A stretch of DNA of 40,134 nt from Collinsella sp. (GCA_018380195.1 JAGZUC010000017.1:1-40134); one strand, 5' to 3'. Counted from the stretch's first letter, positions 16,837 to 24,500 are shown. A program made the numbers and translations. The notes: a model not told the origin generated them from the letters alone.

Positions 16837-16929
16837 ATGAACGACAATCCCCTGATCGGCTTTATCATCATCGTTTTGGCCATGCTCGTCGGCTATGCGA
16901 TCAACGTGATCCACCGCCGGAAGAAGTAA
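16837..16929 (+). CDS. 30-residue single-span membrane peptide
   Basis: A short reading frame of 30 codons. It starts at an ATG preceded by an excellent AGGAGG (16827-16832, spacing 4-5 nt, starting within the stop codon region of the lipid-kinase gene) and ends at TAA 16927-16929. The product has a polar start (MNDNPLIG), a hydrophobic span of about 18 residues and a basic tail HRRKK, so it should insert with its C-terminus inside. It has no family I recognise. Spacing suggests co-translation with the lipid kinase, and a strong terminator follows. It may regulate or tether the kinase. Confidence 0.65.
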   Translation: MNDNPLIGFIIIVLAMLVGYAINVIHRRKK

Positions 16930-16964
16930 TTCCACATTGGTATGATATTCATCCAATTATCGTC

Positions 16965-17006
16965 TCCCCTGCTGTTTATGCATTTGCCAAACAGCGGGGG
17001 ATTTTT
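16965..17006 (+). terminator. strong intrinsic terminator after the lipid-kinase operon
   Basis: TCCCCTGCTGTTT (16965-16977) pairs with AAACAGCGGGGGA (16989-17001), 13 bp with one wobble, and is followed by TTTTT. It closes the transcript of the lipid kinase and the small membrane peptide. Confidence 0.92.
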
Positions 17007-17235
17007 CATTTCGGTATTTCCAGACGCTTTATCCAGATACAGTAATTGCAGAGCGTCTTTATTTGGCTAAAGCTACAGACTGAGTATAATTAACCGCTCA
17101 TCGTATATTTCATTACGCTTATCGAGTAAGTATTTTTCATAGATGAATATTGTTTCCGATTCGTTACGCTAAGGGAGTGTCTTTATTGGCTGAAGCCCTC
17201 TGGCGACAGAGGGCTTTCGCACGCTGGGAGGGATT
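17007..17235 (+). promoter_or_regulatory. AT-rich promoter region of the C69 dipeptidase gene
   Basis: A TATAAT at 17085-17090 with TTTGGC 17 bp upstream (17062-17067) is a plausible promoter. The phrase GTCTTTATT(T)GGCT.AAGC occurs twice, near 17054-17073 and 17178-17196. A 10-bp hairpin AAGCCCTCTG-GCGA-CAGAGGGCTT (17193-17216) then precedes the GGGAGGG binding site at 17226-17232. The hairpin may affect translation of the dipeptidase. Confidence 0.45.
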
Positions 17236-19200
17236 ATGAGGAAAACTCACCCCGTCAACGCGCTCAAAAAGCTGGGCATAGGCCTCGCCTTTGGAGCTGC
17301 AACCATCATGTCCATGCCGACCTCTGCGCTCGCCTGCACGCAGATGTACATGGGCAAAGATCTAACGGCCGACGGCAACACGTACTATGGCCGTGCCGAG
17401 GACTTTGGCAAGCGCTATCTCAAGCACTATGGCATCGAACCCGCCCACGAAGCCGGCTTTACGTACAGCTCGAATGAGTCTGCTTTCGAATACACTTCGA
17501 ATAAGCCTACATATCGCTACAGCTACGTACGTGACCATCCCTCCAATTGGGAGGGCCACACCGACGCCTACTCCGAAGCCGGTATCAACGAGAAGGGTGT
17601 CTCTTGCTCCGCTACGCTGAGCACCTCCTATAACGAGGATGCCAAAGCAGCAGACCCAATCGATGAGGCTACCGGCATCGGCGAGTACAGCTACGGCAGC
17701 GTCATCCTGGGCCAGAGCGCCAATGCCCGCGAGGGCGTCGAGCTCCTCGGCAGCCTGATCGACGAGCAGGGCACTTGCACTAACGACCAGATCATTATCG
17801 CCGACAACAACGAGACCTGGCTGTTCGCCACGCTTTCTGCCCATCAATGGATTGCCATGAAGCTGGCCGACGACGTCGCCTCACTCAACCCCAACATCGG
17901 CAGCCTCAACTACGATGTCGACCTGAACGATACTGAGAACTGCCTGCACTCCAAGGACATCGAGTCCATGCCCGTGGAGAAGGGTTTCGCCAAATACTCC
18001 GCTGACGGTAAATTCGATGTCGCCCAAACGTATGGCGAAAGCCTCGCCGATTCTGGCGTTAACCAATGGTCCCGCTATGTGCAAGGCCGCCATTATTTTG
18101 CTAGTCAGCTGACCGAAGGCACGGATTACGAAATTAAAACTATCACCGATAAGGATGGAAAACCCGTCCAAAAGGGAGCTATGGTCAGCGAAATCCAGCC
18201 TCTGTTCTTCAAGCCTGGCAAGTCTGGTTGGAGCACCTTTGAGCTGATTCGTGCCTTCGGCAACCGCGGAGAGAACGTCCCTGGTCTCAACGCGAACACT
18301 GATGGCGTTTATTGCATCGGCAGCGAGCGCAACACCGAGATCAATCTCTTCCAGATTCGTCGCGGGTATGATCCCGAAGTCGCTACCATCCAGTGGGAAA
18401 TGCTCTCCCGTGCCGCGTACTCTGTCGCCATCCCGCTGTACTCCGCTCTGATAACTGAAGTTAGCCCCTACTTCAGCGATCAGACCGTCTCCTTCGACCA
18501 CTGCAATGCGAAAGACGTCGTGTACAACGAGGAGCCCGAGAACTCCATTAACTACGTCCTCATGGACATCAGCTCGCTCTGCTTTGAGAACCCTGACACC
18601 CTTGGTACCAGTGTCCGCACCTACCTCGACGCGCTCCAGAACGAGCTCATCGAGCAGAACAAGGAAGTTGACGCCGCTATGCTGGCCGAGACGACCACCG
18701 AGGGTCGCACCGCTCTGGCCAACAAGGCAGGCAAGGCTGCCACCGAGAACACCTACAAGAAGTGCAAGGCCCTGCTCCAGGAGATGCGCGCTTATCAGAA
18801 GGCCGGAAACTTTGACGAGCGCTTCACCCCGAGCGACCTGAACACCGAGACCAAGGGCCTCAAGGAGTCCATCACCTACGCCAAGGACGCCCTTGCCACC
18901 GACCCGGTCACCCCGGATCAGCCCGGCACTCCCGAGCAGCCCGGTAAGCCCGAACAGCCCAGCACCCCCGAGCAGCCTGAGCAGCCCACTAAGCCCGAGC
19001 AGCCCGCTGTCAAGCCTGAGAAGCCTGGCAAGTCGGACAACACCACGACCACGGTAACCACCAACAAGACGAACACCAAGGGCGGCCTGCCCACCACTGG
19101 CGATCGTTTTGATGGCCGCATGGTGGCCGCATTCGCCATCGCTGGCGTTGCCGTCATCTCCGCAGGCGGTTATATCCTCTATCGCCGCAACAAGGAGTAA
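17236..19200 (+). CDS. secreted, sortase-anchored C69 family dipeptidase
   Basis: A 654-residue surface protein. Residues 1-33 form a signal peptide ending SALA. The next residue, Cys34 in ACTQMYMGKDLTADG, fits the N-terminal nucleophile of C69 (PepD-like) peptidases, which is exposed by cleavage. The catalytic domain runs to about 540 and includes GYDPEVATIQW. A proline-rich wall-spanning region of PEQP and PGKP repeats follows (about 555-600). Then come a Thr/Asn-rich stretch, the sortase motif LPTTG at 618-622, a hydrophobic span and the tail RRNKE. It should sit on the cell wall and cut dipeptides or small peptides outside the cell. Start follows GGGAGGG. Confidence 0.93.
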   Translation: MRKTHPVNALKKLGIGLAFGAATIMSMPTSALACTQMYMGKDLTADGNTYYGRAEDFGKRYLKHYGIEPAHEAGFTYSSNESAFEYTSNKPTYRYSYVRDHPSNWEGHTDAYSEAGINEKGVSCSATLSTSYNEDAKAADPIDEATGIGEYSYGSVILGQSANAREGVELLGSLIDEQGTCTNDQIIIADNNETWLFATLSAHQWIAMKLADDVASLNPNIGSLNYDVDLNDTENCLHSKDIESMPVEKGFAKYSADGKFDVAQTYGESLADSGVNQWSRYVQGRHYFASQLTEGTDYEIKTITDKDGKPVQKGAMVSEIQPLFFKPGKSGWSTFELIRAFGNRGENVPGLNANTDGVYCIGSERNTEINLFQIRRGYDPEVATIQWEMLSRAAYSVAIPLYSALITEVSPYFSDQTVSFDHCNAKDVVYNEEPENSINYVLMDISSLCFENPDTLGTSVRTYLDALQNELIEQNKEVDAAMLAETTTEGRTALANKAGKAATENTYKKCKALLQEMRAYQKAGNFDERFTPSDLNTETKGLKESITYAKDALATDPVTPDQPGTPEQPGKPEQPSTPEQPEQPTKPEQPAVKPEKPGKSDNTTTTVTTNKTNTKGGLPTTGDRFDGRMVAAFAIAGVAVISAGGYILYRRNKE

Positions 19201-19205
19201 TCCCT

Positions 19206-19258
19206 CACTGGTGCGGGCGGGATGGCACGGTTCGTCCCGCCTGCCTTTTTGACCAGTG
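19206..19258 (+). terminator. terminator with nested outer arms after the C69 gene
   Basis: The inner stem pairs 19213-19223 with 19234-19244 (11 bp, two wobbles) and is followed by TTTTT at 19246-19250. Outer arms CACTGGT (19206-19212) and ACCAGTG (19252-19258) enclose it, giving the same nested layout as other 3' ends in this window. Confidence 0.85.
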
Positions 19259-19270
19259 GGAAACACCGCT

Positions 19271-19320
19271 GAAATCTTTTCAAAAAAGATTTCCCCGCAA
19301 ACACTTTGCTGTGCTATAGT
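19271..19320 (+). promoter_or_regulatory. candidate promoter and operator of the Trp transporter operon
   Basis: An extended -10 box TGCTATAGT ends at 19320. A weak -35-like TTCCCC lies about 18 bp upstream of TATAGT. A 10-bp inverted repeat, GAAATCTTTT with AAAAGATTTC (19271-19293), overlaps the -35 position and could be an operator. Transcription would begin near 19327, about 50 bp before the leader ORF. Confidence 0.5.
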
Positions 19321-19378
19321 GCAGCGCAACAGCAATCAGGTGCTACTGCGCCACGGCATCACGAAAGGAGCCACCGAT

Positions 19379-19447
19379 ATGAAGAACACGATGAAGTCTC
19401 TCAACAACTGGTGGTGGCGTGATGCGAATACGATCGGTCGACGGTGA
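19379..19447 (+). CDS. Trp-rich leader peptide (attenuator ORF)
   Basis: A 22-codon ORF with AAAGGAG (19364-19370) at good spacing. Codons 11-13 are three consecutive TGG tryptophan codons (19409-19417), in a context Asn-Asn-Trp-Trp-Trp-Arg. It ends at TGA 19445-19447 and is followed by a strong terminator at 19485-19515. The next genes encode tryptophan-transporter-like proteins. This is the layout of a classical amino-acid attenuator: the ribosome stalls on Trp codons when charged tRNA-Trp is scarce, and transcription then continues. The peptide itself need have no function. Confidence 0.85.
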   Translation: MKNTMKSLNNWWWRDANTIGRR

Positions 19448-19515
19448 GTCCCTCACGCCTGTTTTTGCGCTCTAGGTGATTGGAAGGCCTCCGGTTTCGA
19501 CCGGGGGCCTTTTTC
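19434..19515 (+). promoter_or_regulatory. tryptophan attenuator: antiterminator segments and terminator
   Basis: The terminator is AGGCCTCCGGT (19485-19495), a TTCG loop and ACCGGGGGCCT (19500-19510), 11 bp with one wobble, then T residues. CGGTCGA at about 19435-19441 can pair with TCGACCG inside the terminator (loop plus right arm) and would disrupt it. A ribosome stalled on the Trp codons leaves that segment free. A ribosome that reaches the stop codon covers it, so the terminator forms. GGCGTGA, which begins in the last Trp codon, can pair with TCACGCC at about 19453-19459 as a pause hairpin. The pairings are read by eye. Confidence 0.7.
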
Positions 19516-19590
19516 TATCTCGAGCCCGATCGCATTCGCATCACGCGCCTCCGCTTTTCTCTTACACCCCCTTCCGAAAGGATTTTCACC

Positions 19591-20163
19591 ATGTCCCAGA
19601 ACACCACCGCCACCCAGCCCCGTACCGTCCAGACCGCCGACCGCGGCAAGCTCGATGTCCGCGCCCTTGTCCTGCTCGCCATCCTGCTTGCCGCCGGCTT
19701 CATCCTCAACTTCACTGTTGGCAAGGCCATCTCGGGCATCTCGGGCGGCATGATCAGCCCCGAGTTCATCATCTCGGCCTTCTGCCTCACTATCCTGGTC
19801 GTTCGCCCCAATATTGGCCAGGCGCTCGTCATCGGCCTCATCTCGGCCGCCGTGATTCAGATCACCACCACCTCGCCGTTCGTCGATTTTGCCGCCGAGG
19901 GCATCGCCGCTATGCTCATGGCCGCCATCGTCAACGCCGCTGGCAAGAACGGGCAGGTTAAGCCTGCCATCGCCATCGTCGCAACCTTCGTGACCACCTT
20001 TGTCTCGGGCGTTATCTTCATGGTTATCAAGATGGCTATGCTCGGCGTGGTGGGCGAGCTCGCTGCCGCTATGCTGCCCGTGGTCGCCATGACCGCCGTC
20101 TTTAACGCCATTCTGGTCGGTGCCCTCTACTTGCCCATCCAGAAGGCCCTTAGGCTCAACTAA
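19591..20163 (+). CDS. trpP: TrpP-like ECF transporter S component 1
   Basis: A 190-residue membrane protein with five to six hydrophobic segments (about 27-47, 58-75, 80-100, 112-130, 138-160, 165-182). It resembles TrpP/YhaG-type tryptophan transport proteins, which act as substrate-binding S components of ECF importers. The motif GGMISPEFIISAFCL followed by AAVIQITTTSP matches the family pattern of a Gly-Met-Pro loop and a conserved Thr/Pro loop. Start ATG 19591 follows GAAAGGA. It lies directly behind a Trp-codon leader and terminator, which supports tryptophan as substrate. A close paralogue follows. Confidence 0.82.
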   Translation: MSQNTTATQPRTVQTADRGKLDVRALVLLAILLAAGFILNFTVGKAISGISGGMISPEFIISAFCLTILVVRPNIGQALVIGLISAAVIQITTTSPFVDFAAEGIAAMLMAAIVNAAGKNGQVKPAIAIVATFVTTFVSGVIFMVIKMAMLGVVGELAAAMLPVVAMTAVFNAILVGALYLPIQKALRLN

Positions 20164-20169
20164 CCCGCT

Positions 20170-20269
20170 CGGCTTTACGAGCCACCCCATCTTGGCGTTC
20201 ATTCGTCGCTCGCGTACCCAAGTACGCTTCGCTCCTCTTTCGTGCCAACCTGGGCCCCTCGTAAAGCCG
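20170..20269. repeat. nested palindrome between the two S-component genes
   Basis: Outer arms CGGCTTTACGAG (20170-20181) and CTCGTAAAGCCG (20258-20269) are perfectly complementary. Inside is an imperfect stem based on CTTGGC/GCCAAC and a perfect inner hairpin GCGTAC-CCAA-GTACGC (20212-20227). There is no U-tract, so it may modulate mRNA stability or read-through between the S components rather than end the transcript. The inner GCGTAC...GTACGC core has the look of a dispersed intergenic repeat. Confidence 0.65.
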
Positions 20270-20371
20270 TCTCCGTGCTCCATTATTCAAAATTAATCCC
20301 CTTTTCGATTTAACCCCTTTCGTGGGGGTCTAGGACACTCTTATCTCAAATCCCACCTTAAGGAGAACATC

Positions 20372-20923
20372 ATGGCCACCGACACTCAGGCTCGTACTAT
20401 TTCTGCCAACGCCGCTTCCGACAAAGGCATCCTCGATATCACCTCGCTCGTCCTGCTCGCCGTCCTCCTTGCCGCCGGCTTTATCCTCAACATGACCGTG
20501 GGCAACGCGCTTGCCGCAACGGGTATCAAGCCGCAATTCATCATTGCCGCCTACGCCCTGGCCATCGCACTCACGCAGGCGAGCTTTGCCCAGGCAGCCA
20601 TCTTTGGCATCCTGTCAGCCGCCGTCATCCAGATCACCACGTCAATCCCCGGCCTCAACTTTGTGACCGAGCTTGCTGGCGCGCTGACGATGGCGGCGCT
20701 CGTCAAGTCCAACATCGGCGGCAACAAGGTCAACCCCTTCATCGCCGGCCTGCTCACCACCCTGGTCTCGGGTGCCCTCTTCGCCGTCCTGGGCACCGTC
20801 ATAATGGGTGCCGCGCTGCCCACCGCGCTCGCCAAGGTGCCCATCGTGCTCGGCACCGCCGTCTTCAACGCCGTCGTGGTCCAGGCTCTCTTCTTCCCCC
20901 TGCGCAAGGTGCTCAACAAATAG
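20372..20923 (+). CDS. TrpP-like ECF transporter S component 2
   Basis: A 183-residue paralogue of the preceding S component. The same blocks are present: LVLLAVLLAAGFILNMTVGNAL, GIKPQFIIAAYAL, AAVIQITTSIPG, FVTELAGALTMAALV and a C-terminal TAVFNAVVVQALFFPL (each shortened to its hallmark). Start follows TTAAGGAG. It differs from copy 1 in the loop that precedes the second membrane segment (ATGIKPQF versus SGGMISPEF). That loop may touch substrate, so copy 2 might bind a related indole or aromatic compound. It shares the downstream ATPase and EcfT genes with copy 1. Confidence 0.8.
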   Translation: MATDTQARTISANAASDKGILDITSLVLLAVLLAAGFILNMTVGNALAATGIKPQFIIAAYALAIALTQASFAQAAIFGILSAAVIQITTSIPGLNFVTELAGALTMAALVKSNIGGNKVNPFIAGLLTTLVSGALFAVLGTVIMGAALPTALAKVPIVLGTAVFNAVVVQALFFPLRKVLNK

Positions 20924-20931
20924 CCTGATAT

Positions 20932-21034
20932 GATGGACGGGCCGCGCGTTAGCGGCCCCATCACCAAAGACTGTCCCAAACAGCTAGCATTTGGGGACGT
21001 TCTTAAACGACTCGTCATTTAAGAACGTCCCCAA
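20932..21034. repeat. REP-like palindromes upstream of the ECF ATPase gene
   Basis: A first hairpin (about 20932-20961) is built from GATGG/CCATC and GGCCGC/GCGGCC. A second is a perfect 17-bp stem, TTGGGGACGTTCTTAAA (20991-21007) with TTTAAGAACGTCCCCAA (21018-21034). GGGGACGTTCTT and GACTGTCCCAAA (about 20969-20980) resemble dispersed REP-type palindromes known from many bacteria. No mobile-element gene is present here. They may partly insulate the S components from the ATPase. Confidence 0.6.
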
Positions 21035-21052
21035 TGACCATGAAAGGTATCC

Positions 21053-22804
21053 ATGAAAACGATCATCAACGTCGACGATGTCTCGTTCTCCTATGGTACG
21101 CAGACCGAGCAGGCGCTTAAGCACATCTCGCTCGACGTGAACAGGGGAGACTTTATCGGCATCATCGGGCCTTCGGGCGCCGGCAAATCTACGCTTGCCG
21201 CCTGCCTATCGGGCGCCGTGCCCCACCACTACACCGGCACGTTCTTTGGCTCCGTCATGGTTGACGGCCACGACACCTGCGAGGTCTCGCTCACCGATGT
21301 GTCACAGATCGTCGGCAGCGTGTTGCAGGACATCGACACGCAGATGGTCGCCTCGGTTGTCGAGGACGAGATGCTCTTTGGTCTGGAGAACTTTGGCGTC
21401 CCCCATGATCAGATTGAACAGCGCGTAAGCGAGACACTCGAGACGGTCGGCATCAGCGACCTGCGCGACCGCGAGATCGCCACCCTCTCGGGCGGACAGA
21501 AGCAAAAGGTGGCCATCGCCGCCATCCTCGCCATGCGCCCCCGCGTACTGGTGCTCGACGAGCCCACCGCAGCACTCGACCCAGCCAGCTCCACGCTGGT
21601 CTTCGAGACCCTGCGTGAGGCAAACCGCGCACTCGGCATCACCATCGTCGTCGTTGAGCAAAAGGTCGCCCTGCTCTCGGAGTACTGCAACCGCGTGCTC
21701 GTGCTCAACCATGGCGAAATCGCGCTGCAGGGCGAGCCGCACGAGGTCTTTGCGCATACCGATGAGCTCCGCACCATCGGCGTCGACTGCCCCCGCGTCA
21801 CACGCATCTTCAATAGTCTCGAGGCCGATGGCCTGGCAAACGGAACCCCTTGCTTGGATGTCGACGAAGCAGAGCGTCTGATTTCGGGCATCGTCGACCC
21901 CGCACGCGCTGCTAGCGACGCCCAAGCGCCCGCCGGCTCACCGCACGCACCGTCGCTGCGCCCGCACGCCAAGGACGCCGAGCCCGTGCTCACCTTCGAT
22001 CACGTTGAGTTTGCCTACCCCAACGGCGGCGCTGCCGTCCACGACCTCAACCTGACCCTCTACCCCGGCGAGCTCGTGGGCATCGTCGGCCAAAACGGCG
22101 CCGGCAAGACTACGCTCACCAAGTTGCTCACGGGCTTGCTTAAGCCTGCCTCGGGCAGCGTGCGCGTTACGGGCCTGGACACCGCTGCGGTCCCCACGAG
22201 CCGCATCGCCCGCGAGGTCGCAACGCTCTTCCAAAACCCCGACCGCCAGATCTGCAAGGATACCGTGCTCGACGAGGTCGCTTTTGGCCTGGAGCTTGCC
22301 GGCATCGACCGCGCCGAGGCCCTGCGTCGTGCCCAGCTCGTCATCGACCGCTTTGGCCTGCCCGCCGACGAGGCGCCTTTCTCGCTTTCGCGCGGCCAGC
22401 GACAAATGGTGGCGCTCGCCTCCGTCGTAGTGGTTGAGCCCAAGATCGTAGTGCTCGACGAGCCCACGAGCGGCCTTGACTACCGCGAGTGCATGACCGT
22501 CATGGAAACGGTGCGCACCATGGCAGAGCGCGGCTGCGCCGTGATCATGGTCTGCCACGATATGGAAGTCGTTTCCGACTTTGCCGAGCGCATCGTTGTG
22601 ATGGCCGACGGCCGTATCCTCGACCGCGGACGCACACACGAGCTGTTCTCGAATATTAAGCTCATGCAGCGTGCCTACGTGGAGCCGCCCCAGGTCATTG
22701 AACTCTCGCGCCGCTTGGCATCCTCCGTCTCCCCCGCTTTTGCGCAGGTGAGCGAGGTCACCGATATCGTTCGCATTACCAAGGAGATGGTCCGCCGTGG
22801 TTAA
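21053..22804 (+). CDS. ecfA: ECF transporter double ATPase (fused EcfA1-EcfA2)
   Basis: A 583-residue fusion of two ABC ATPase domains that powers the ECF importer. Domain 1 (about 1-250) has Walker A GPSGAGKST at 39-47, the signature LSGGQ at 145-149 and Walker B VLVLDE at 165-170. Domain 2 (about 312-560) has Walker A GQNGAGKTT at 346-354, Walker B IVVLDE at 465-470 and a variant signature LSRGQ at 445-449 instead of LSGGQ. A loose Ala/Pro-rich linker lies near 283-311. The stop codon overlaps the GTG of the EcfT gene by 8 bp. Single-chain double EcfA proteins are known in this transporter class. Confidence 0.94.
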   Translation: MKTIINVDDVSFSYGTQTEQALKHISLDVNRGDFIGIIGPSGAGKSTLAACLSGAVPHHYTGTFFGSVMVDGHDTCEVSLTDVSQIVGSVLQDIDTQMVASVVEDEMLFGLENFGVPHDQIEQRVSETLETVGISDLRDREIATLSGGQKQKVAIAAILAMRPRVLVLDEPTAALDPASSTLVFETLREANRALGITIVVVEQKVALLSEYCNRVLVLNHGEIALQGEPHEVFAHTDELRTIGVDCPRVTRIFNSLEADGLANGTPCLDVDEAERLISGIVDPARAASDAQAPAGSPHAPSLRPHAKDAEPVLTFDHVEFAYPNGGAAVHDLNLTLYPGELVGIVGQNGAGKTTLTKLLTGLLKPASGSVRVTGLDTAAVPTSRIAREVATLFQNPDRQICKDTVLDEVAFGLELAGIDRAEALRRAQLVIDRFGLPADEAPFSLSRGQRQMVALASVVVVEPKIVVLDEPTSGLDYRECMTVMETVRTMAERGCAVIMVCHDMEVVSDFAERIVVMADGRILDRGRTHELFSNIKLMQRAYVEPPQVIELSRRLASSVSPAFAQVSEVTDIVRITKEMVRRG

Positions 22805-23543
22805 CGTCATCGACTATATGCCGGGCGATACGCTGCTGCATCGCCTGAACCCGGTCGTCAAACTGGGCCTTGCCGCCGCCATCATCATCGGCATCTTTTT
22901 GTCCGACACCTATGTTGCGCTGTTGGGCTTTTTGGCACTCACCCTTGCGCTGGGCGCCTACGCCGGCGTCGTCGATCGCCTGTTCTCGCTGCTCAAGCTG
23001 CTGATTCCGCTCGCACTTATCATGCTGGTGCTGCAGTTGGCATTTATGCGTGACGGCAACGTGGTGTGGGGTTTCGTTACCGATACCGGCCTCATCACCG
23101 GATCTAAGGCCTGCCTGCGCCTGCTGGGCGTAGCGTTGCCACTCATACTCATGCTTATGGTGACCAAGCTCAACGACCTTGCCAACGCCTGCGTCGAGGT
23201 ACTGCACGTACCGTATCGCTACGCCTTCACCTTTACCACGGCACTGCGTTTTGTGCCGGTGTTTGGCCAAGAGATGAATGCCATCATGGAGGCGCAGACC
23301 GCGCGCGGCGTCGAGTACGACACCAAGAACCCCATCAAGAAGCTCAAACTCATGCTGCCGTTGTGCGTGCCGCTGCTTATCTCGAGCGTGGGCAAGACCG
23401 ACGCCACCGCGCTTGCCGCCGAGCAGCGCGGCTTTTATCTGCGCACGCGCGCCAGCTCGTATAAGCGTTACCCCATCAAGGGTCTGGATATCGCCGTGCT
23501 CGCCATCAGCGCCGCCCTCATCATCCTGGGATTCCTGTTCTAG
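22797..23543 (+). CDS. ecfT: ECF transporter T component
   Basis: A 248-residue membrane protein that couples the ATPase to the S components. It has membrane segments in the first 125 residues, a cytosolic helical coupling region and a last hydrophobic span at the C-terminus. EcfT proteins carry two Ala-Arg-Gly-like motifs that contact the ATPases. Here they are ARG at 169-171 (QTARGVEYD) and EQRG near 209-212. The GTG start at 22797 has AAGGAG at 22781-22786 and overlaps the ATPase gene. A strong terminator follows. Confidence 0.93.
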   Translation: MVNVIDYMPGDTLLHRLNPVVKLGLAAAIIIGIFLSDTYVALLGFLALTLALGAYAGVVDRLFSLLKLLIPLALIMLVLQLAFMRDGNVVWGFVTDTGLITGSKACLRLLGVALPLILMLMVTKLNDLANACVEVLHVPYRYAFTFTTALRFVPVFGQEMNAIMEAQTARGVEYDTKNPIKKLKLMLPLCVPLLISSVGKTDATALAAEQRGFYLRTRASSYKRYPIKGLDIAVLAISAALIILGFLF

Positions 23544-23572
23544 CTCATCGTCAGCACCAACCGCCTAATGCA

Positions 23573-23609
23573 AAAGGCCTCGGCTCGCACCAAACGAGCC
23601 GAGGCCTTT
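23573..23609 (+). terminator. terminator after the ECF operon
   Basis: AAAGGCCTCGGCTCG (23573-23587) and CGAGCCGAGGCCTTT (23595-23609) form a perfect 15-bp stem with a 7-nt loop and flanking A and T runs. It should work for both strands. Confidence 0.9.
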
Positions 23610-23624
23610 ACTGTTTCCCCAGAT

Positions 23625-23665
23625 AAAAACCTACCAAAATATACCTGTCCCTTTTTGGCAGGTTA
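23625..23665 (-). terminator. terminator after the racemase gene
   Basis: On the minus strand AACCTGCCAAAAA pairs with TTTTGGTAGGTT and is followed by TTTT. It lies just past the racemase stop codon. The loop contains GGGACAGGT, similar to REP-type sequences. Confidence 0.7.
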
Positions 23666-23669
23666 AGGG

Positions 23670-24416
23670 CTATTGGCGGTAGGGGGCGCCGCTGCGAATG
23701 ATGGATTCGCGTACCAAGACGTCCATGGCGTCGAGGGTGATCTCGGGCATCTCGCGGTACTTCTGCAGCACCGAGAGCTCGGTGCAGGCCAGAATAACGC
23801 GGTCGCAGCCGCTGCGGGCGAACTCCCACATCACGCGGTCGAACTTGTCCATATCGGGCTCGCGTCCGGCCTTCACGTCGTCGTAGATGAGCGACATCAC
23901 GTCGGCCTGACGCTTCTCGCTGGGGTAGACGACCTCGACGCCCGCAGCCTCGCATTCGCGGCCGTAGACGCCCGCGCCCACGGTTCCGTCGGTGCCCATG
24001 ATGCCAATCTTGCGCACCGGCTCGGCCGGCATACTCAGGTTGGGGTCGAACTCGCACTCCCCCATCACCGCACCCGCAAGGGCATAGCGCACCGACTCAC
24101 GCGGCATGTGGATAATCGGCACCTTCGTAAACGACTGGATCTGGTCGTAAAAGTAGTGCGACGTGTTGCAGGGAATGGCAATGTGCGCACAGCCCAGCGA
24201 CTCGAGTGCCTGGGCACACTCTTTCATGGTCGCCAGCAGCTTGGCGTGCTCGCCGGTCTTAATGGCCAGCGTGCGGTCGGGCATGGTCGACTTGGAGAGC
24301 ACCACCATGTCGATATGTTCCTGATCGCAGACAGCAGCCGTATGACGCACTACCTGGTCGTAGTAATACGACGTGGCCTCGGCGCCCATGCCGCCGATAA
24401 CTCCCAGCTTTTCCAT
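23670..24416 (-). CDS. aspartate/glutamate racemase family protein
   Basis: A 248-residue PLP-independent racemase. The N-terminal KLGVIGGMGAEAT is typical of the aspartate racemase branch (YgeA/RacD). The two catalytic cysteines are in IPCNTSH (Cys83) and LACTEL (Cys211). The frame extends to 24500, but the ATG at 24416 has AAGGAGG upstream and fits family length. Likely role: making D-aspartate (or D-glutamate). The gene lies 84 bp behind a D-aspartate-ligase-like ATP-grasp gene on the same strand, which favours D-Asp for the peptidoglycan cross-bridge. Confidence 0.88.
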   Translation of the reverse strand: MEKLGVIGGMGAEATSYYYDQVVRHTAAVCDQEHIDMVVLSKSTMPDRTLAIKTGEHAKLLATMKECAQALESLGCAHIAIPCNTSHYFYDQIQSFTKVPIIHMPRESVRYALAGAVMGECEFDPNLSMPAEPVRKIGIMGTDGTVGAGVYGRECEAAGVEVVYPSEKRQADVMSLIYDDVKAGREPDMDKFDRVMWEFARSGCDRVILACTELSVLQKYREMPEITLDAMDVLVRESIIRSGAPYRQ

Positions 24417-24500
24417 CGCCGCCTCCTTGGTGACGCTTGCGCAATTGCGCGTATCATACCCGCGCCCGCCCGATGTAAACCGGACGGACGCCGCACTCAT

